From: an uncultured Bacteroidota bacterium
GTDB lineage: Bacteria; Bacteroidota; Bacteroidia; Chitinophagales; Chitinophagaceae
DNA: 64,000 bases
Direction of reading: 5' to 3'
Assembly: GCA_903865435.1 (NCBI GenBank)
Contig: CAIPJS010000042.1
Span: 37,964 to 101,963, forward strand
Shown: piece after piece, positions 56,318-64,000 of the stretch
How the letters are laid out: every line of letters starts with the position of its first letter
How positions within the stretch are numbered: the stretch's first letter is position 1
Made by a program: the position numbers and the translations under genes
Notes under the pieces: model-generated
What the model was told of the DNA's origin: nothing
Database searches by the model: none
The model's input: the letters and a program-made list of their open reading frames with translations, nothing else

Positions 56318-56870
56318 AACTATTCCAAGGCGTAATACAATGGGTTAAAGGTACATCAAATTCATGGGTATCTTGGATATTTGGAACGGGCTCGAAATAA
56401 GAAACCCCGATTCTAGGCCTATTAGAAGGGAATTGGTTAAAATATTTATCGTAGAAACCCTTGCCAAAACCAATTCTATGACCAGCACGATCAAAGCCAA
56501 TTAAAGGAACCAGAACAACATCAATCGATGCTGGTTCAATCAATTGTGATGGCATTGGTTCCATAATGCCGTAAGCATTCTTATGCAAGGTTTGTGTTTC
56601 TGCATAAAAATTCATGGTTAAATTGTTTGTATCTGAGATTGGATAAGCCATTCTAATTCCTGGAATAATCGCTTTTAGGTATTTTGCCAAGAGCAATGTA
56701 TTGGGTTCGTTGTGTTGTTCTAATGGGTAAAAGTTAGCGACGCAGTGTACATTCGACCAATCTAATTTTTGAAATTGTATCAGCAGCAAGTCATCCATTT
56801 TTAGGCATTCGTTGAGCATCAAATTTTTTCTTTGCGCTATCAATTGTTTCCTTGCTATTGACTTAATCAT
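56307..56870 (-). CDS. 5-formyltetrahydrofolate cyclo-ligase
   Basis: A 187-residue enzyme of usual length. It starts with the basic ARKQLIAQRKNL, has VANFYPLEQHNEPN with the folate site, VPLIGFDRAGHRIGFGKGFYDKYF with the nucleotide site, and ends with VPLTHCITP. It converts 5-formyl-THF to 5,10-methenyl-THF using ATP. It overlaps lpxK and follows rsmD by 15 bases, so the four genes lie in one unit. Confidence 0.93.
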   Translation of the reverse strand: MIKSIARKQLIAQRKNLMLNECLKMDDLLLIQFQKLDWSNVHCVANFYPLEQHNEPNTLLLAKYLKAIIPGIRMAYPISDTNNLTMNFYAETQTLHKNAYGIMEPMPSQLIEPASIDVVLVPLIGFDRAGHRIGFGKGFYDKYFNQFPSNRPRIGVSYFEPVPNIQDTHEFDVPLTHCITPWNSYEF

Positions 56871-56885
56871 AGATGCATTTTAGTG

Positions 56886-57419
56886 CTATTCAAAAAAGCT
56901 AAATACAGTGGCACCATAATTTCTTTGAAAACTAAAACCAGCAAAATTTTCATAATTATTACGCGGCGTATGTTCTAATATAAAATAGCCTTCGGGTGAA
57001 ATGAGTTTTCTTTCCACAATAATTCTTGGTAAATCATCAATCGTATTGAGTGCATAGGGTGGTCCTGCAAAAATAATATCGTATTGCTGTGTACAACTAT
57101 TTAAATATTGAAAAACATCCATTCTTACCATTTGAGCATTTTCAATTTTCAAATGTTCAATATTGGTTTTTATAAACTCCAACATTTGATTGTCTTTTTC
57201 TACAATAGTTAATTGCGAGGCCCCTCTCGAAGCCAATTCATAACTAATGCAACCTGTACCTCCAAACAAATCCAAAGTACTAGCTCCTTCTAATTGAACC
57301 CTGGTTTGTAATATATTAAACAAGCCTTCTTTTGCCACATCCGTAGTTGGCCTAGTATGTGGCATATTATTGGGTGGATGAATTCTCCTACCACCATATT
57401 TTCCAGAAATGATTCTCAT
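56886..57419 (-). CDS. rsmD: 16S rRNA guanine-N2 methyltransferase RsmD, catalytic motif altered
   Basis: A 177-residue methyltransferase. The opening MRIISGKYGGRRIHPP and RPTTDVAKEGLFNIL and the SAM motif LDLFGGTGCISYELASRG are typical of RsmD, which methylates G966 of 16S rRNA. Motif IV is FAGPPYAL, where the family has D/N-PP-Y/F; the first Asp is Gly here. This should be checked before assuming activity. The ATG overlaps the last base of the DUF3822 stop, implying coupling. Confidence 0.9.
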   Translation of the reverse strand: MRIISGKYGGRRIHPPNNMPHTRPTTDVAKEGLFNILQTRVQLEGASTLDLFGGTGCISYELASRGASQLTIVEKDNQMLEFIKTNIEHLKIENAQMVRMDVFQYLNSCTQQYDIIFAGPPYALNTIDDLPRIIVERKLISPEGYFILEHTPRNNYENFAGFSFQRNYGATVFSFFE

Positions 57420-58237
57420 TAAAATATAAAATAAGGTGCGTAACTAAGTTGCGCGTGTTCTTTATGAATTGTACTTGCGATACCCAACTTGTCTATTTGA
57501 TTCATTGCAGTAGACATAAAATAGGGAATCAAGCTATTGATAAAATCAGCAGTATTGTTTTGATAAGCATCTACCACTAAATGAACAATATTCGTATCTA
57601 CCCCTGTTTGTATGCAAGCATTTAAAATGGTAAAAATATTTTGATCATCTCCCCCCAATGCATATGCATTTAATAATTTGGTTTTGCCATTTTCTTTAAT
57701 GTGCAGGATCATCTGAGTTTCAAATACGGCAACTTGTACTTTATTTGAATTTTTCCCTTGCAATAAAAAATGAGCATAATGTTCCCATTTGCCTGTTGGG
57801 AAAGTTCTAATTAACAAAGAACTTAATTCATCAGGAACTCCATACACTAAATTGTGTTGTGCATCAATTGGAGAAATATACACTTCCTCATCCTGCTTGC
57901 TGCCAAAAATAAATTGTAATTCATGTGCATATTGTAAGGTATCTGCTGCTTCATGCACTTTTGTCATTAACATGCGTGGGCCATTCATGACAAAATGTAT
58001 TTTATCAAAAATTCCATGTATTAAAATGGAATTGTTTTGCAAAAAACCAATCAATTGATTCCATCCAGTTTGATCTGGACTAATTTCAAAATGCTCCAAT
58101 GCCACAAATTCATTGGTTTTTGTATTTTTTACTACAAAGACAATACTTCTATGATCTACTACTAAATAAAGATTTTCCACTTTACTATTGGCAGTACTCA
58201 CTAATTTTCCATAAACGCTAAATTTCTTTTGTGCCAT
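57419..58237 (-). CDS. DUF3822 protein
   Basis: A 272-residue protein with the ASKHA-like DUF3822 layout: an N-terminal LYLVVDHRSIVFVVKNT with a later FNVF-like HYAHFLLQGKNSNKVQVAVF and NIVHLVVDAYQNN. The family is found only in Bacteroidota, next to rsmD, and its function is unknown. It is the first gene of the rsmD-lpxK-rnr cluster. Confidence 0.85.
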   Translation of the reverse strand: MAQKKFSVYGKLVSTANSKVENLYLVVDHRSIVFVVKNTKTNEFVALEHFEISPDQTGWNQLIGFLQNNSILIHGIFDKIHFVMNGPRMLMTKVHEAADTLQYAHELQFIFGSKQDEEVYISPIDAQHNLVYGVPDELSSLLIRTFPTGKWEHYAHFLLQGKNSNKVQVAVFETQMILHIKENGKTKLLNAYALGGDDQNIFTILNACIQTGVDTNIVHLVVDAYQNNTADFINSLIPYFMSTAMNQIDKLGIASTIHKEHAQLSYAPYFIF

Positions 58238-58295
58238 GTGCTAATTCTTATGCAATGATATAAAAAAAGGAGCAGTTCTTTGCAGAAACTAATTG

Positions 58296-58303
58296 TAGAT
58301 TTG
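58296..58303 (+). promoter_or_regulatory. -7 promoter box abutting the MATE start
   Basis: TAGATTTG, 7 bases before the MATE gene ATG. Confidence 0.55.
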
Positions 58304-58310
58304 TAACATT

Positions 58311-59669
58311 ATGAGTACCCAACAGGCGCCCCCTTCTTTACAAGTAACCATTAGCAGTAAGCAAATACTGGCTATTTCATTGCCCATTGCTTTGGCTATT
58401 ATGGTGCCTCAGGTGAATTTTGTGATCAATAATATTTTCTTAGGGGCTTTGAGTACCGAAGCACTTGCAATAGGAGGCATTACTGGGGTGTTTTACTTAA
58501 TCTTTGGTGTGATGGGGCAAGGTTTGAACAATGGTTTACAAGCCCTCATATCTAGACGTGCAGGCGAAAACAGAATAGACGAAATAGGTATTTTATTTTC
58601 TCAAGGGGTGATCATTTCTATTTTCTTATCCATATTAGGCATTTCATTTACTTATTTTATAGCACCAATTATTTTCCATAGTTTATTGCATGATCCCCAA
58701 AGAGCCAATACGGTAATAGAATTTTTAAAAATTCGTATTTGGGGGATCCCTTTTTTGTTTATCTACCAAATGCGCAACGCATTATTGGTTGGTACCAATC
58801 AAAGTAAGTTTTTAATTATTGGAACTGCTACAGAAGCTATTTTTAATATATTTTTCGATTACAGTTTAATTTTTGGACATTTTGGTTTTATGAAAATGGG
58901 GTTGAATGGCGCAGCCTATGCATCTATTGTTTCAGAAGTAATGGGCTTATTGGTCATTTACCTAGTCATCCATTATCAAAAAATTGGAGCAAGGTTTGAA
59001 CTATTTAAAAGATTTTCGGTACGCTTGGAATACATCAAATTAATTTTGGTACAATCCTCCCCCATTATGATGCAATACATGATTAGCATTATTAGTTGGG
59101 AATTCTTTTATATTTTAATTGAACATAGAGGCGAACAAGCATTGGCTGTGTCCAATGCCATGCGCAATATTTTTGGATTCTTTGGAAGTTTTACATGGGC
59201 ATTTGCAGCCACTGCCAATACCATGGTAAGTAATATAATTGGTCAAGGCATGCAGGATAAAGTAATACCCTTAATTAATAAAATTGTAAAATGGAGTTTG
59301 GGCTTTGCCTTAATGGTTTGCCTATTGTTAAATGTATTTGCACATCCTTTTTTATCTATTTATGGACAAGGTGAAGATTTTATGCAAGCAGGTATTCCTG
59401 TATTAAGGGTCGTCTCCTTTGCTTTATTAATAATGTCTATTGCGACCATTTGGTTGAATGCAGTTACTGGTACCGGTCAATCAAAAATTAATTTAGCCAT
59501 TGAATTTGTAGCCATTATAATTTACATAATTTACGCCTATACCACCATTGAATATTTACAATTACCAATTACCATTGGTTGGATGTGCGAGTTGATTTAT
59601 TGGATCACATTATTGATACCATCTTATTGGTACATTCAGTCCAAGCGTTGGAGGGATAAGAAAATTTAA
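58311..59669 (+). CDS. MATE-family multidrug/metabolite exporter
   Basis: A 452-residue polytopic protein with about 12 predicted helices. The N-terminal helix IIALSLPIALAIMVPQVN-like stretch with the following GALSTEALAIGGITGVF and GLNNGLQALISRRAGEN are typical of MatE domains; the second copy begins near SSPIMMQYMISIISWEF. Transport is driven by Na+ or H+. The substrate is unknown. It stands alone, divergent from the DUF3822 gene. Confidence 0.9.
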   Translation: MSTQQAPPSLQVTISSKQILAISLPIALAIMVPQVNFVINNIFLGALSTEALAIGGITGVFYLIFGVMGQGLNNGLQALISRRAGENRIDEIGILFSQGVIISIFLSILGISFTYFIAPIIFHSLLHDPQRANTVIEFLKIRIWGIPFLFIYQMRNALLVGTNQSKFLIIGTATEAIFNIFFDYSLIFGHFGFMKMGLNGAAYASIVSEVMGLLVIYLVIHYQKIGARFELFKRFSVRLEYIKLILVQSSPIMMQYMISIISWEFFYILIEHRGEQALAVSNAMRNIFGFFGSFTWAFAATANTMVSNIIGQGMQDKVIPLINKIVKWSLGFALMVCLLLNVFAHPFLSIYGQGEDFMQAGIPVLRVVSFALLIMSIATIWLNAVTGTGQSKINLAIEFVAIIIYIIYAYTTIEYLQLPITIGWMCELIYWITLLIPSYWYIQSKRWRDKKI

Positions 59670-59687
59670 ACTTAAAGCAAGCTGGAT

Positions 59688-60062
59688 TTATTTGTTTCTT
59701 GTTTTCTCAACAGATACAGACACATTGCCTTCAAATTGGGGAATGGGCATATGAACTTTTGTAATTTCAACAAAAACCTTGTCAGCTAAAGCTTGTGTAG
59801 TTAAAATATCATCTGCAATCTTACCGACCAAAGTTTCTAATAAGGCAGTGGGAATTTCCATCCATTTTTTCATAATGGCATATACTTGAACATAATCAAT
59901 GGTTTGGTCTAATTTATCTACTAAATCATTTTTTGGAGAAAAATTGATGTGTACGTTTACTTTGTAGGTATTGCCTAATTTTTTTTCATCTGCATACAAA
60001 CCATGGTAACCAAAAAAGACGACCTCATTTAATTCAATGCGCATGTGGTTCTGAGTAGACAT
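59688..60062 (-). CDS. folB: Dihydroneopterin aldolase
   Basis: A 124-residue enzyme. I start at MSTQNHMRIELNEVVFFGYHG (60062), whose ATG overlaps the trxB stop (TAATG); longer starts lie inside trxB. The family features GYHGLYADEKKLGN, DQTIDYVQVYAIMKKWM and PIPQFEGNVSVSVEKTRN are present. It converts dihydroneopterin to 6-hydroxymethyl-dihydropterin, the step that supplies FolP. Its translation is probably coupled to that of trxB. Confidence 0.95.
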   Translation of the reverse strand: MSTQNHMRIELNEVVFFGYHGLYADEKKLGNTYKVNVHINFSPKNDLVDKLDQTIDYVQVYAIMKKWMEIPTALLETLVGKIADDILTTQALADKVFVEITKVHMPIPQFEGNVSVSVEKTRNK

Positions 60063-60997
60063 TAATGTCCTTTTGCAGTTAAATAACGCTCGGCATCTAA
60101 AGCAGCCATACAACCACTTCCCGCTGCAGTGACTGCTTGACGATAGTTTTTATCTTGGACATCACCCGATGCAAATACACCGGCTACATTGGTTTTAGTC
60201 GTACCAGGCTCTGTAAGTATATATCCTGTTTCGTCCATGGTAAGATAGTCTTTAAATATGCCACTATTAGGTTGGTGACCAATAGCCACAAAAAAGGCGC
60301 TTACTGGAATTTCTTGCTTGGTATTTGTTTTGGTATTTACAATACGTACCCCTTCTACTTTCTTCTCTCCTAAAATTTCATCGGTCTCTGTATTAAAATA
60401 CACTTTAATATTGGGTGTGTTCAACACTCTGTCCTGCATTACTTTACTTGCTCGCATGGCTTCCTTACGCACAAACATATGCACGGTGGTACACATTTTA
60501 GATAAATAATGTGCTTCTTCAGCAGCCGTATCGCCCGCCCCCACAATGGCTACTTCTTTTCCTTTAAAAAAGAATCCATCACAAACTGCACAAGCACTTA
60601 CGCCAAAACCATTTAATCTTTCTTCACTAGGAATGCCCAACCATTTAGCACTGGCACCTGTTGATATAATCACCGCGTCGGCTTCAATTAATTTTTCATC
60701 ATCAATCCATACTTTTTTCACCTCTCCGCTAAAGTCAACCTTAGTGGCTAAACCATAACGAATATCGGTACCCATACGAGCCGCTTGTTTTTCAAAATGC
60801 ACCATCATTTCTGGTCCTTGAATACCATCTGGAAAACCAGGATAGTTTTCAACTTCAGTGGTAATAGTTAATTGACCACCTGGTTGAATACCTTGGTACA
60901 ATAATGGTTTCATATTCGCACGCGCTGCATAAATAGCCGCTGTGTAGCCTGCAGGTCCTGAACCTATAATTAAAATGCTTACTTTTTCTGTTTCCAT
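60062..60997 (-). CDS. trxB: Thioredoxin reductase
   Basis: A 311-residue flavoprotein. The FAD loop IIGSGPAGYTAAIYAARA, the redox centre CAVCD (C136 and C139), the NADPH loop AIVGAGDTAAEEA and GVFASGDVQDKNYRQ are all canonical. It reduces thioredoxin with NADPH. It precedes folB with overlapping codons. The terminator at 61091-61125 separates it from the upstream sigma-factor gene. Confidence 0.97.
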   Translation of the reverse strand: METEKVSILIIGSGPAGYTAAIYAARANMKPLLYQGIQPGGQLTITTEVENYPGFPDGIQGPEMMVHFEKQAARMGTDIRYGLATKVDFSGEVKKVWIDDEKLIEADAVIISTGASAKWLGIPSEERLNGFGVSACAVCDGFFFKGKEVAIVGAGDTAAEEAHYLSKMCTTVHMFVRKEAMRASKVMQDRVLNTPNIKVYFNTETDEILGEKKVEGVRIVNTKTNTKQEIPVSAFFVAIGHQPNSGIFKDYLTMDETGYILTEPGTTKTNVAGVFASGDVQDKNYRQAVTAAGSGCMAALDAERYLTAKGH

Positions 60998-61090
60998 AAC
61001 TTCTGTATTACTTATTCAAAATTCAATTTATCCTATTCAATCCTTTTAGTTTCTTCATTATCAAATCATCAACAAAATCTTGGCTAAAAA

Positions 61091-61125
61091 AAAGCCCCAT
61101 CAAATCCTTAGACTGAAGGGGCTTT
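61091..61125 (-). terminator. Terminator of the primary sigma factor gene
   Basis: An 8-bp stem AAAGCCCC with GGGGCTTT and a 19-base loop; on the minus strand it is followed by eight or nine T. It lies 17 bases after the stop. Confidence 0.8.
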
Positions 61126-61141
61126 ATAATATTGTATACTA

Positions 61142-61999
61142 CTAGCCCAAATAAGCCTTTAGCGCGTTGCTATATCTTGCTTTTTGTAAACGTTTAATAG
61201 CACGCTCTTTAATTTGTCTTATTCTTTCCTTCGTTAAATCGTATTTAATACCAATTTGCTCAATGGTAACGCCATTCTCTCCATCTAAACCAAAATATGC
61301 GTTAACTATCTCTGCCTCTCTAGGACTCAATGACTTAAGTACGCGACGAATTTCTTCTCTTAAAGAATCTTTCATTACGTCTTCGTCAGTTTCATCTCCG
61401 CCTTTTAATAAGTCTCCCATGGCCACATCTTCTGCTTCATGCACTGGTGCATCTAAAGAAGTATGACGTGTATTGGATTGGAAAATATTGTTAATCTCTG
61501 TTTCAGACATTTCTAAAATTCCTGCTAACTCCTCAGTAGATGGCTCACGCTCATGTTCTTGCTCAAAAGCCATATAGGCTTTATTGGCTTTATTATAAGT
61601 ACCAATTTTGTTCTGTGGTAAACGAACCAAACGACCTTGCTCCGCTAAAGCTTGCAAGATAGATTGACGAATCCACCAAACTGCGTAAGAAATAAATTTA
61701 AAACCCTTGGTTTCATCGAAACGTTGTGCTGCTTTAATTAAACCTAGGTTTCCTTCGTTGATTAAATCAGACAAAGACAAACCTTGGTGTTGGTATTGTT
61801 TAGCTACCGATACTACGAAACGTAAGTTGGCTTGCACCAATTTATCCAATGCACGCTGATCGCCCATTATAATTCGTTGCGCTAAAGTAGTTTCCTCTTC
61901 AGGATTGATCATTGAAATCTTAGAAATCTCTTGTAAGTACTTTTCAACCGCTTGAGAATCTCTATTTGTAATCTGTGTAGCAATTTTAAGCTGCCTCAT
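61142..61999 (-). CDS. rpoD: RNA polymerase primary sigma factor
   Basis: A 285-residue sigma-70 factor; the short N-terminus without region 1.1 is usual for Bacteroidota. Region 2 has RFVVSVAKQYQHQGLSLSDL and KFISYAVWWIRQSI; region 3 has EREPSTEELAGIL; region 4 has LSPREAEIVNAYFGLDGE and the helix-turn-helix LTKERIRQIKERAIKRLQ. It recognises the phylum-specific TTTG/TAnnTTTG promoters, of which its own is the best example in the window. Confidence 0.97.
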   Translation of the reverse strand: MRQLKIATQITNRDSQAVEKYLQEISKISMINPEEETTLAQRIIMGDQRALDKLVQANLRFVVSVAKQYQHQGLSLSDLINEGNLGLIKAAQRFDETKGFKFISYAVWWIRQSILQALAEQGRLVRLPQNKIGTYNKANKAYMAFEQEHEREPSTEELAGILEMSETEINNIFQSNTRHTSLDAPVHEAEDVAMGDLLKGGDETDEDVMKDSLREEIRRVLKSLSPREAEIVNAYFGLDGENGVTIEQIGIKYDLTKERIRQIKERAIKRLQKARYSNALKAYLG

Positions 62000-62094
62000 G
62001 CAAAGAATTTATTTAAATGTATAACGTTGAAATGTCTAAAAAAGTTGTGCTCGACAAAAGTTAATATAAGGAAAAATTAACCAATGTCAGTCGG

Positions 62095-62126
62095 CAAAGG
62101 TACGATTTTGAAATTAATTAAGCAAA
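62095..62126 (-). promoter_or_regulatory. Promoter of rpoD (TTTG - 20 bases - TACCTTTG)
   Basis: On the minus strand TTTG (62123-62126) and TACCTTTG (62095-62102) are 20 bases apart. Both elements are exact matches to the Bacteroidota consensus, giving a leader of about 90 bases. Confidence 0.8.
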
Positions 62127-62213
62127 TATTGATTACAAAGCATTTATGCACATTTTTTAGCTAAAAAAGGCCCATTTCATGAAAATTTATAAGGATAATC
62201 ACCCTTCGAGATT

Positions 62214-62221
62214 TATCTTCG
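62214..62221 (+). promoter_or_regulatory. -7 promoter box abutting the threonine aldolase start
   Basis: TATCTTCG followed by CTGC and the ATG at 62226. The predicted transcription start is at or inside the start codon. Confidence 0.6.
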
Positions 62222-62225
62222 CTGC

Positions 62226-63239
62226 ATGATAGATTTTAGATCCGATACCGTAACCCTTCCTACCCCGGGAATGTTAGCCTATATGCAGTCTGCCCCTTTG
62301 GGTGATGATGTATTTGGCGAAGATCCTAGTATCAATGCCTTGGAAGCTAAGACTGCAGGCTTATTTGGGATGGAAGCAGGTCTATTCTGCCCAAGTGGAA
62401 CCATGACCAATCAATTGGCTATTAAAACCCATACACAGGCAGGCGATGAAGTTATATGCGAGGAATTATCCCATATTTACCAATACGAAGGCGGGGGCAT
62501 TGCCTCGAATTCAGGTTCTTCCGTGAAATTATTACGAGGAAACCGAGGTAGAATTACTGCAGCTCAGGTTTTAGCGGCCATTAACCCGGAAGATGTCCAC
62601 AAGCCTATTTCTACTTTAGTGAGCTTAGAAAATACCTGCAATAGAGGTGGCGGTGCTTGTTATGATTTTTCAGAAATAGAAGCCATTCAAAAAGTGGCTA
62701 AGTCAAATGGCTTAGGATTACACTTAGATGGTGCAAGAATATTCAATGCCATCGTGCATAAAAAAGAAGACCCTACACAATATGGAAAAGTATTTGATTC
62801 TATTTCTATTTGTTTAAGCAAAGGTTTAGGCGCTCCAGTAGGAAGTGTTTTATTGGGATCTACCCTCTTTATAAAAAAAGCAAGACGTTGGCGTAAAGTT
62901 TTTGGAGGGGGTATGCGTCAAGCAGGTTCTTTAGCGGCTGCGGGCATTTATGCTTTAGATAATCATATTGAAAGATTAAAAGAAGACCATACCAAGGCAT
63001 TAGAAATTAAAAATGCTTTGTTGAAGAAGGATTTTGTAAAAGAAATTTTTGAAGTAGAAACCAATATAGTGATTGCACATATTGAAGGAAAATACAATGC
63101 TACTCAATTGGCAGCTGCCTTAAAAGAAAAAAATATTTTAGTCATAGCTATGACACCAGCACTTATTCGTTTTGTAGTTCATTTAGACATTACGAGTGAG
63201 CTGCTAGCCAACACATTAGAAACAATAGAGAAACTATAA
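62226..63239 (+). CDS. Low-specificity L-threonine aldolase
   Basis: A 337-residue fold-type I PLP enzyme. The N-terminus [17 protein letters not shown] is diagnostic, with [22 protein letters not shown], and the PLP lysine K199 in [12 protein letters not shown]. It cleaves threonine or allo-threonine to glycine and acetaldehyde. It is divergent from rpoD and followed by pgi after 3 bases. Confidence 0.95.
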   Translation: MIDFRSDTVTLPTPGMLAYMQSAPLGDDVFGEDPSINALEAKTAGLFGMEAGLFCPSGTMTNQLAIKTHTQAGDEVICEELSHIYQYEGGGIASNSGSSVKLLRGNRGRITAAQVLAAINPEDVHKPISTLVSLENTCNRGGGACYDFSEIEAIQKVAKSNGLGLHLDGARIFNAIVHKKEDPTQYGKVFDSISICLSKGLGAPVGSVLLGSTLFIKKARRWRKVFGGGMRQAGSLAAAGIYALDNHIERLKEDHTKALEIKNALLKKDFVKEIFEVETNIVIAHIEGKYNATQLAAALKEKNILVIAMTPALIRFVVHLDITSELLANTLETIEKL

Positions 63240-63242
63240 ACA

Positions 63243-64000
63243 TGTTAGAAAGAATTAACCCAACATCGACACAGGCCTGGTTTGTATTAAAAAAGCATTT
63301 TGAGGAAGAGATGAACCGCAAGCAAATGAAAGATTTATTTGCAGCGGATCCAACAAGATTTGATCAATATTCAATTAGCACTTCAGATATTTTATTTGAC
63401 TACTCTAAAAATATTATCACCGACAAAACTTTGCAATTGTTATTACAATTAGCCAAAGAATGCGGATTAGAAAAAGCCATTAAGGCGCAGTACGAAGGCA
63501 AGGCTATTAATGAAACAGAAAACAGAGCCGTATTGCATACAGCCCTTCGTGATTTTACTGCTAGTTCTATTTTAGTAGATGGAGTAAACATTCTTCCAGA
63601 AATTAAAAGAGTTCAAAAACAAATGAAAACCTTTTGCCATGCTATACATAGTGGAGAGCATAGAGGGTATACAGGAAAGAAAATTAAAACTATTGTAAAT
63701 ATTGGTATTGGCGGATCTGACCTAGGTCCTGTAATGGTCACTGAGGCTTTAAAACCTTATTGGGTAGAAGGTATTCAAGTTTATTTTGTAAGCAATGTAG
63801 ATGGAACGCATATTGCAGAAACTTTGAAAAAACTGAACGCAGAAGAAACTTTATTCTTAATTGCCTCTAAAACTTTTACTACACAAGAAACCATGACCAA
63901 TGCCCATACGGCAAGAAGCTGGTTTGTAGAAAAAGCATTGGATGAAAAACACATTGCTACTCATTTTGTGGCTTTAAGCACGAATGAAAAAGCAGTGAAT
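63243..64000 (+). CDS. pgi: Glucose-6-phosphate isomerase (3' truncated by window edge)
   Basis: The frame opens at ATG 63243, 3 bases after the threonine aldolase stop, and stays open to the window end (252 complete codons). The translated opening [20 protein letters not shown], the substrate region [15 protein letters not shown], the loop [19 protein letters not shown] and [17 protein letters not shown] identify Pgi of the full-length (about 545-residue) type. It interconverts glucose 6-phosphate and fructose 6-phosphate. The rest, including the C-terminal catalytic lysine, lies outside. Confidence 0.96.

Overview
The window reads as chromosomal DNA of a member of the Bacteroidota, most likely a Chitinophagaceae-type bacterium (inference from gene families and AT-rich composition; no rRNA is present). 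Evidence is the phylum-typical -7 promoter box TAnnTTTG ahead of many genes, a short primary sigma factor, HU-CCDC81, DUF3822, DUF4199, DUF1599 and BT_3928-type DoxX proteins, a fused SpmA-SpmB protein and many SPII lipoproteins. About 56 protein genes and one tRNA are supported. Coding density is very high and there is no insertion sequence, prophage, CRISPR array or toxin-antitoxin module that I can support.

Layout: 1-2.6 kb, the end of an outer-membrane barrel gene, an HU-CCDC81 membrane protein and a methyltransferase. 2.6-10.5 kb, glutamine cyclotransferase, YchF, SpmAB, EVE protein, a CCG-type iron-sulfur protein, a TPR membrane protein, PdhA and PruA. 10.6-14.4 kb, GlmU-like protein, TpiA, LepA. 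14.5-19.6 kb, heptose genes (GmhB/GmhA), two glycosyltransferases, DUF4199 and a dihydroorotase-like protein that has lost its metal ligands. 19.6-20.1 kb, a tRNA-Pro(GGG) flanked by a partial copy of its own 5' half and a run of hairpins. 20.1-31.4 kb, two coupled M1 peptidases, a DEAD-box helicase, Ndk, NrnA, FKBP, FolP, a double-DUF1599 protein, DoxX, DUF721 and RecF. 31.5-36.2 kb, pyrimidine genes pyrR, pyrB and pyrE with coaD, a Nudix hydrolase, LEA-like lipoprotein, WbqC and a BlaI repressor. 36.3-41.4 kb, membrane pyrophosphatase with an unusual C-terminal tail, a serine hydrolase and SerA. 41.4-47.2 kb, a glycoconjugate salvage cluster (CutC, glycosylasparaginase, hexosamine-kinase-like protein, M20 hydrolase, GH109). 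47.6-51.7 kb, TPR protein and GyrA. 51.9-60 kb, saccharopine dehydrogenase, RNase R, LpxK, 5-FTHF cyclo-ligase, RsmD, DUF3822, MATE. 59.7-64 kb, FolB, TrxB, primary sigma factor, threonine aldolase and the start of Pgi.

Most of the window is housekeeping and I did not find a clear undescribed system. The best leads are the catalytically degenerate dihydroorotase paralogue in a genome segment that also carries PyrB, an inverted DnaA-box pair between gyrA and its divergent neighbour, a set of promoters placed only 4-7 nt from start codons (predicting nearly leaderless mRNAs), the repeat field around the tRNA, an RsmD with an altered catalytic motif, and the glycoasparagine/amino-sugar cluster.
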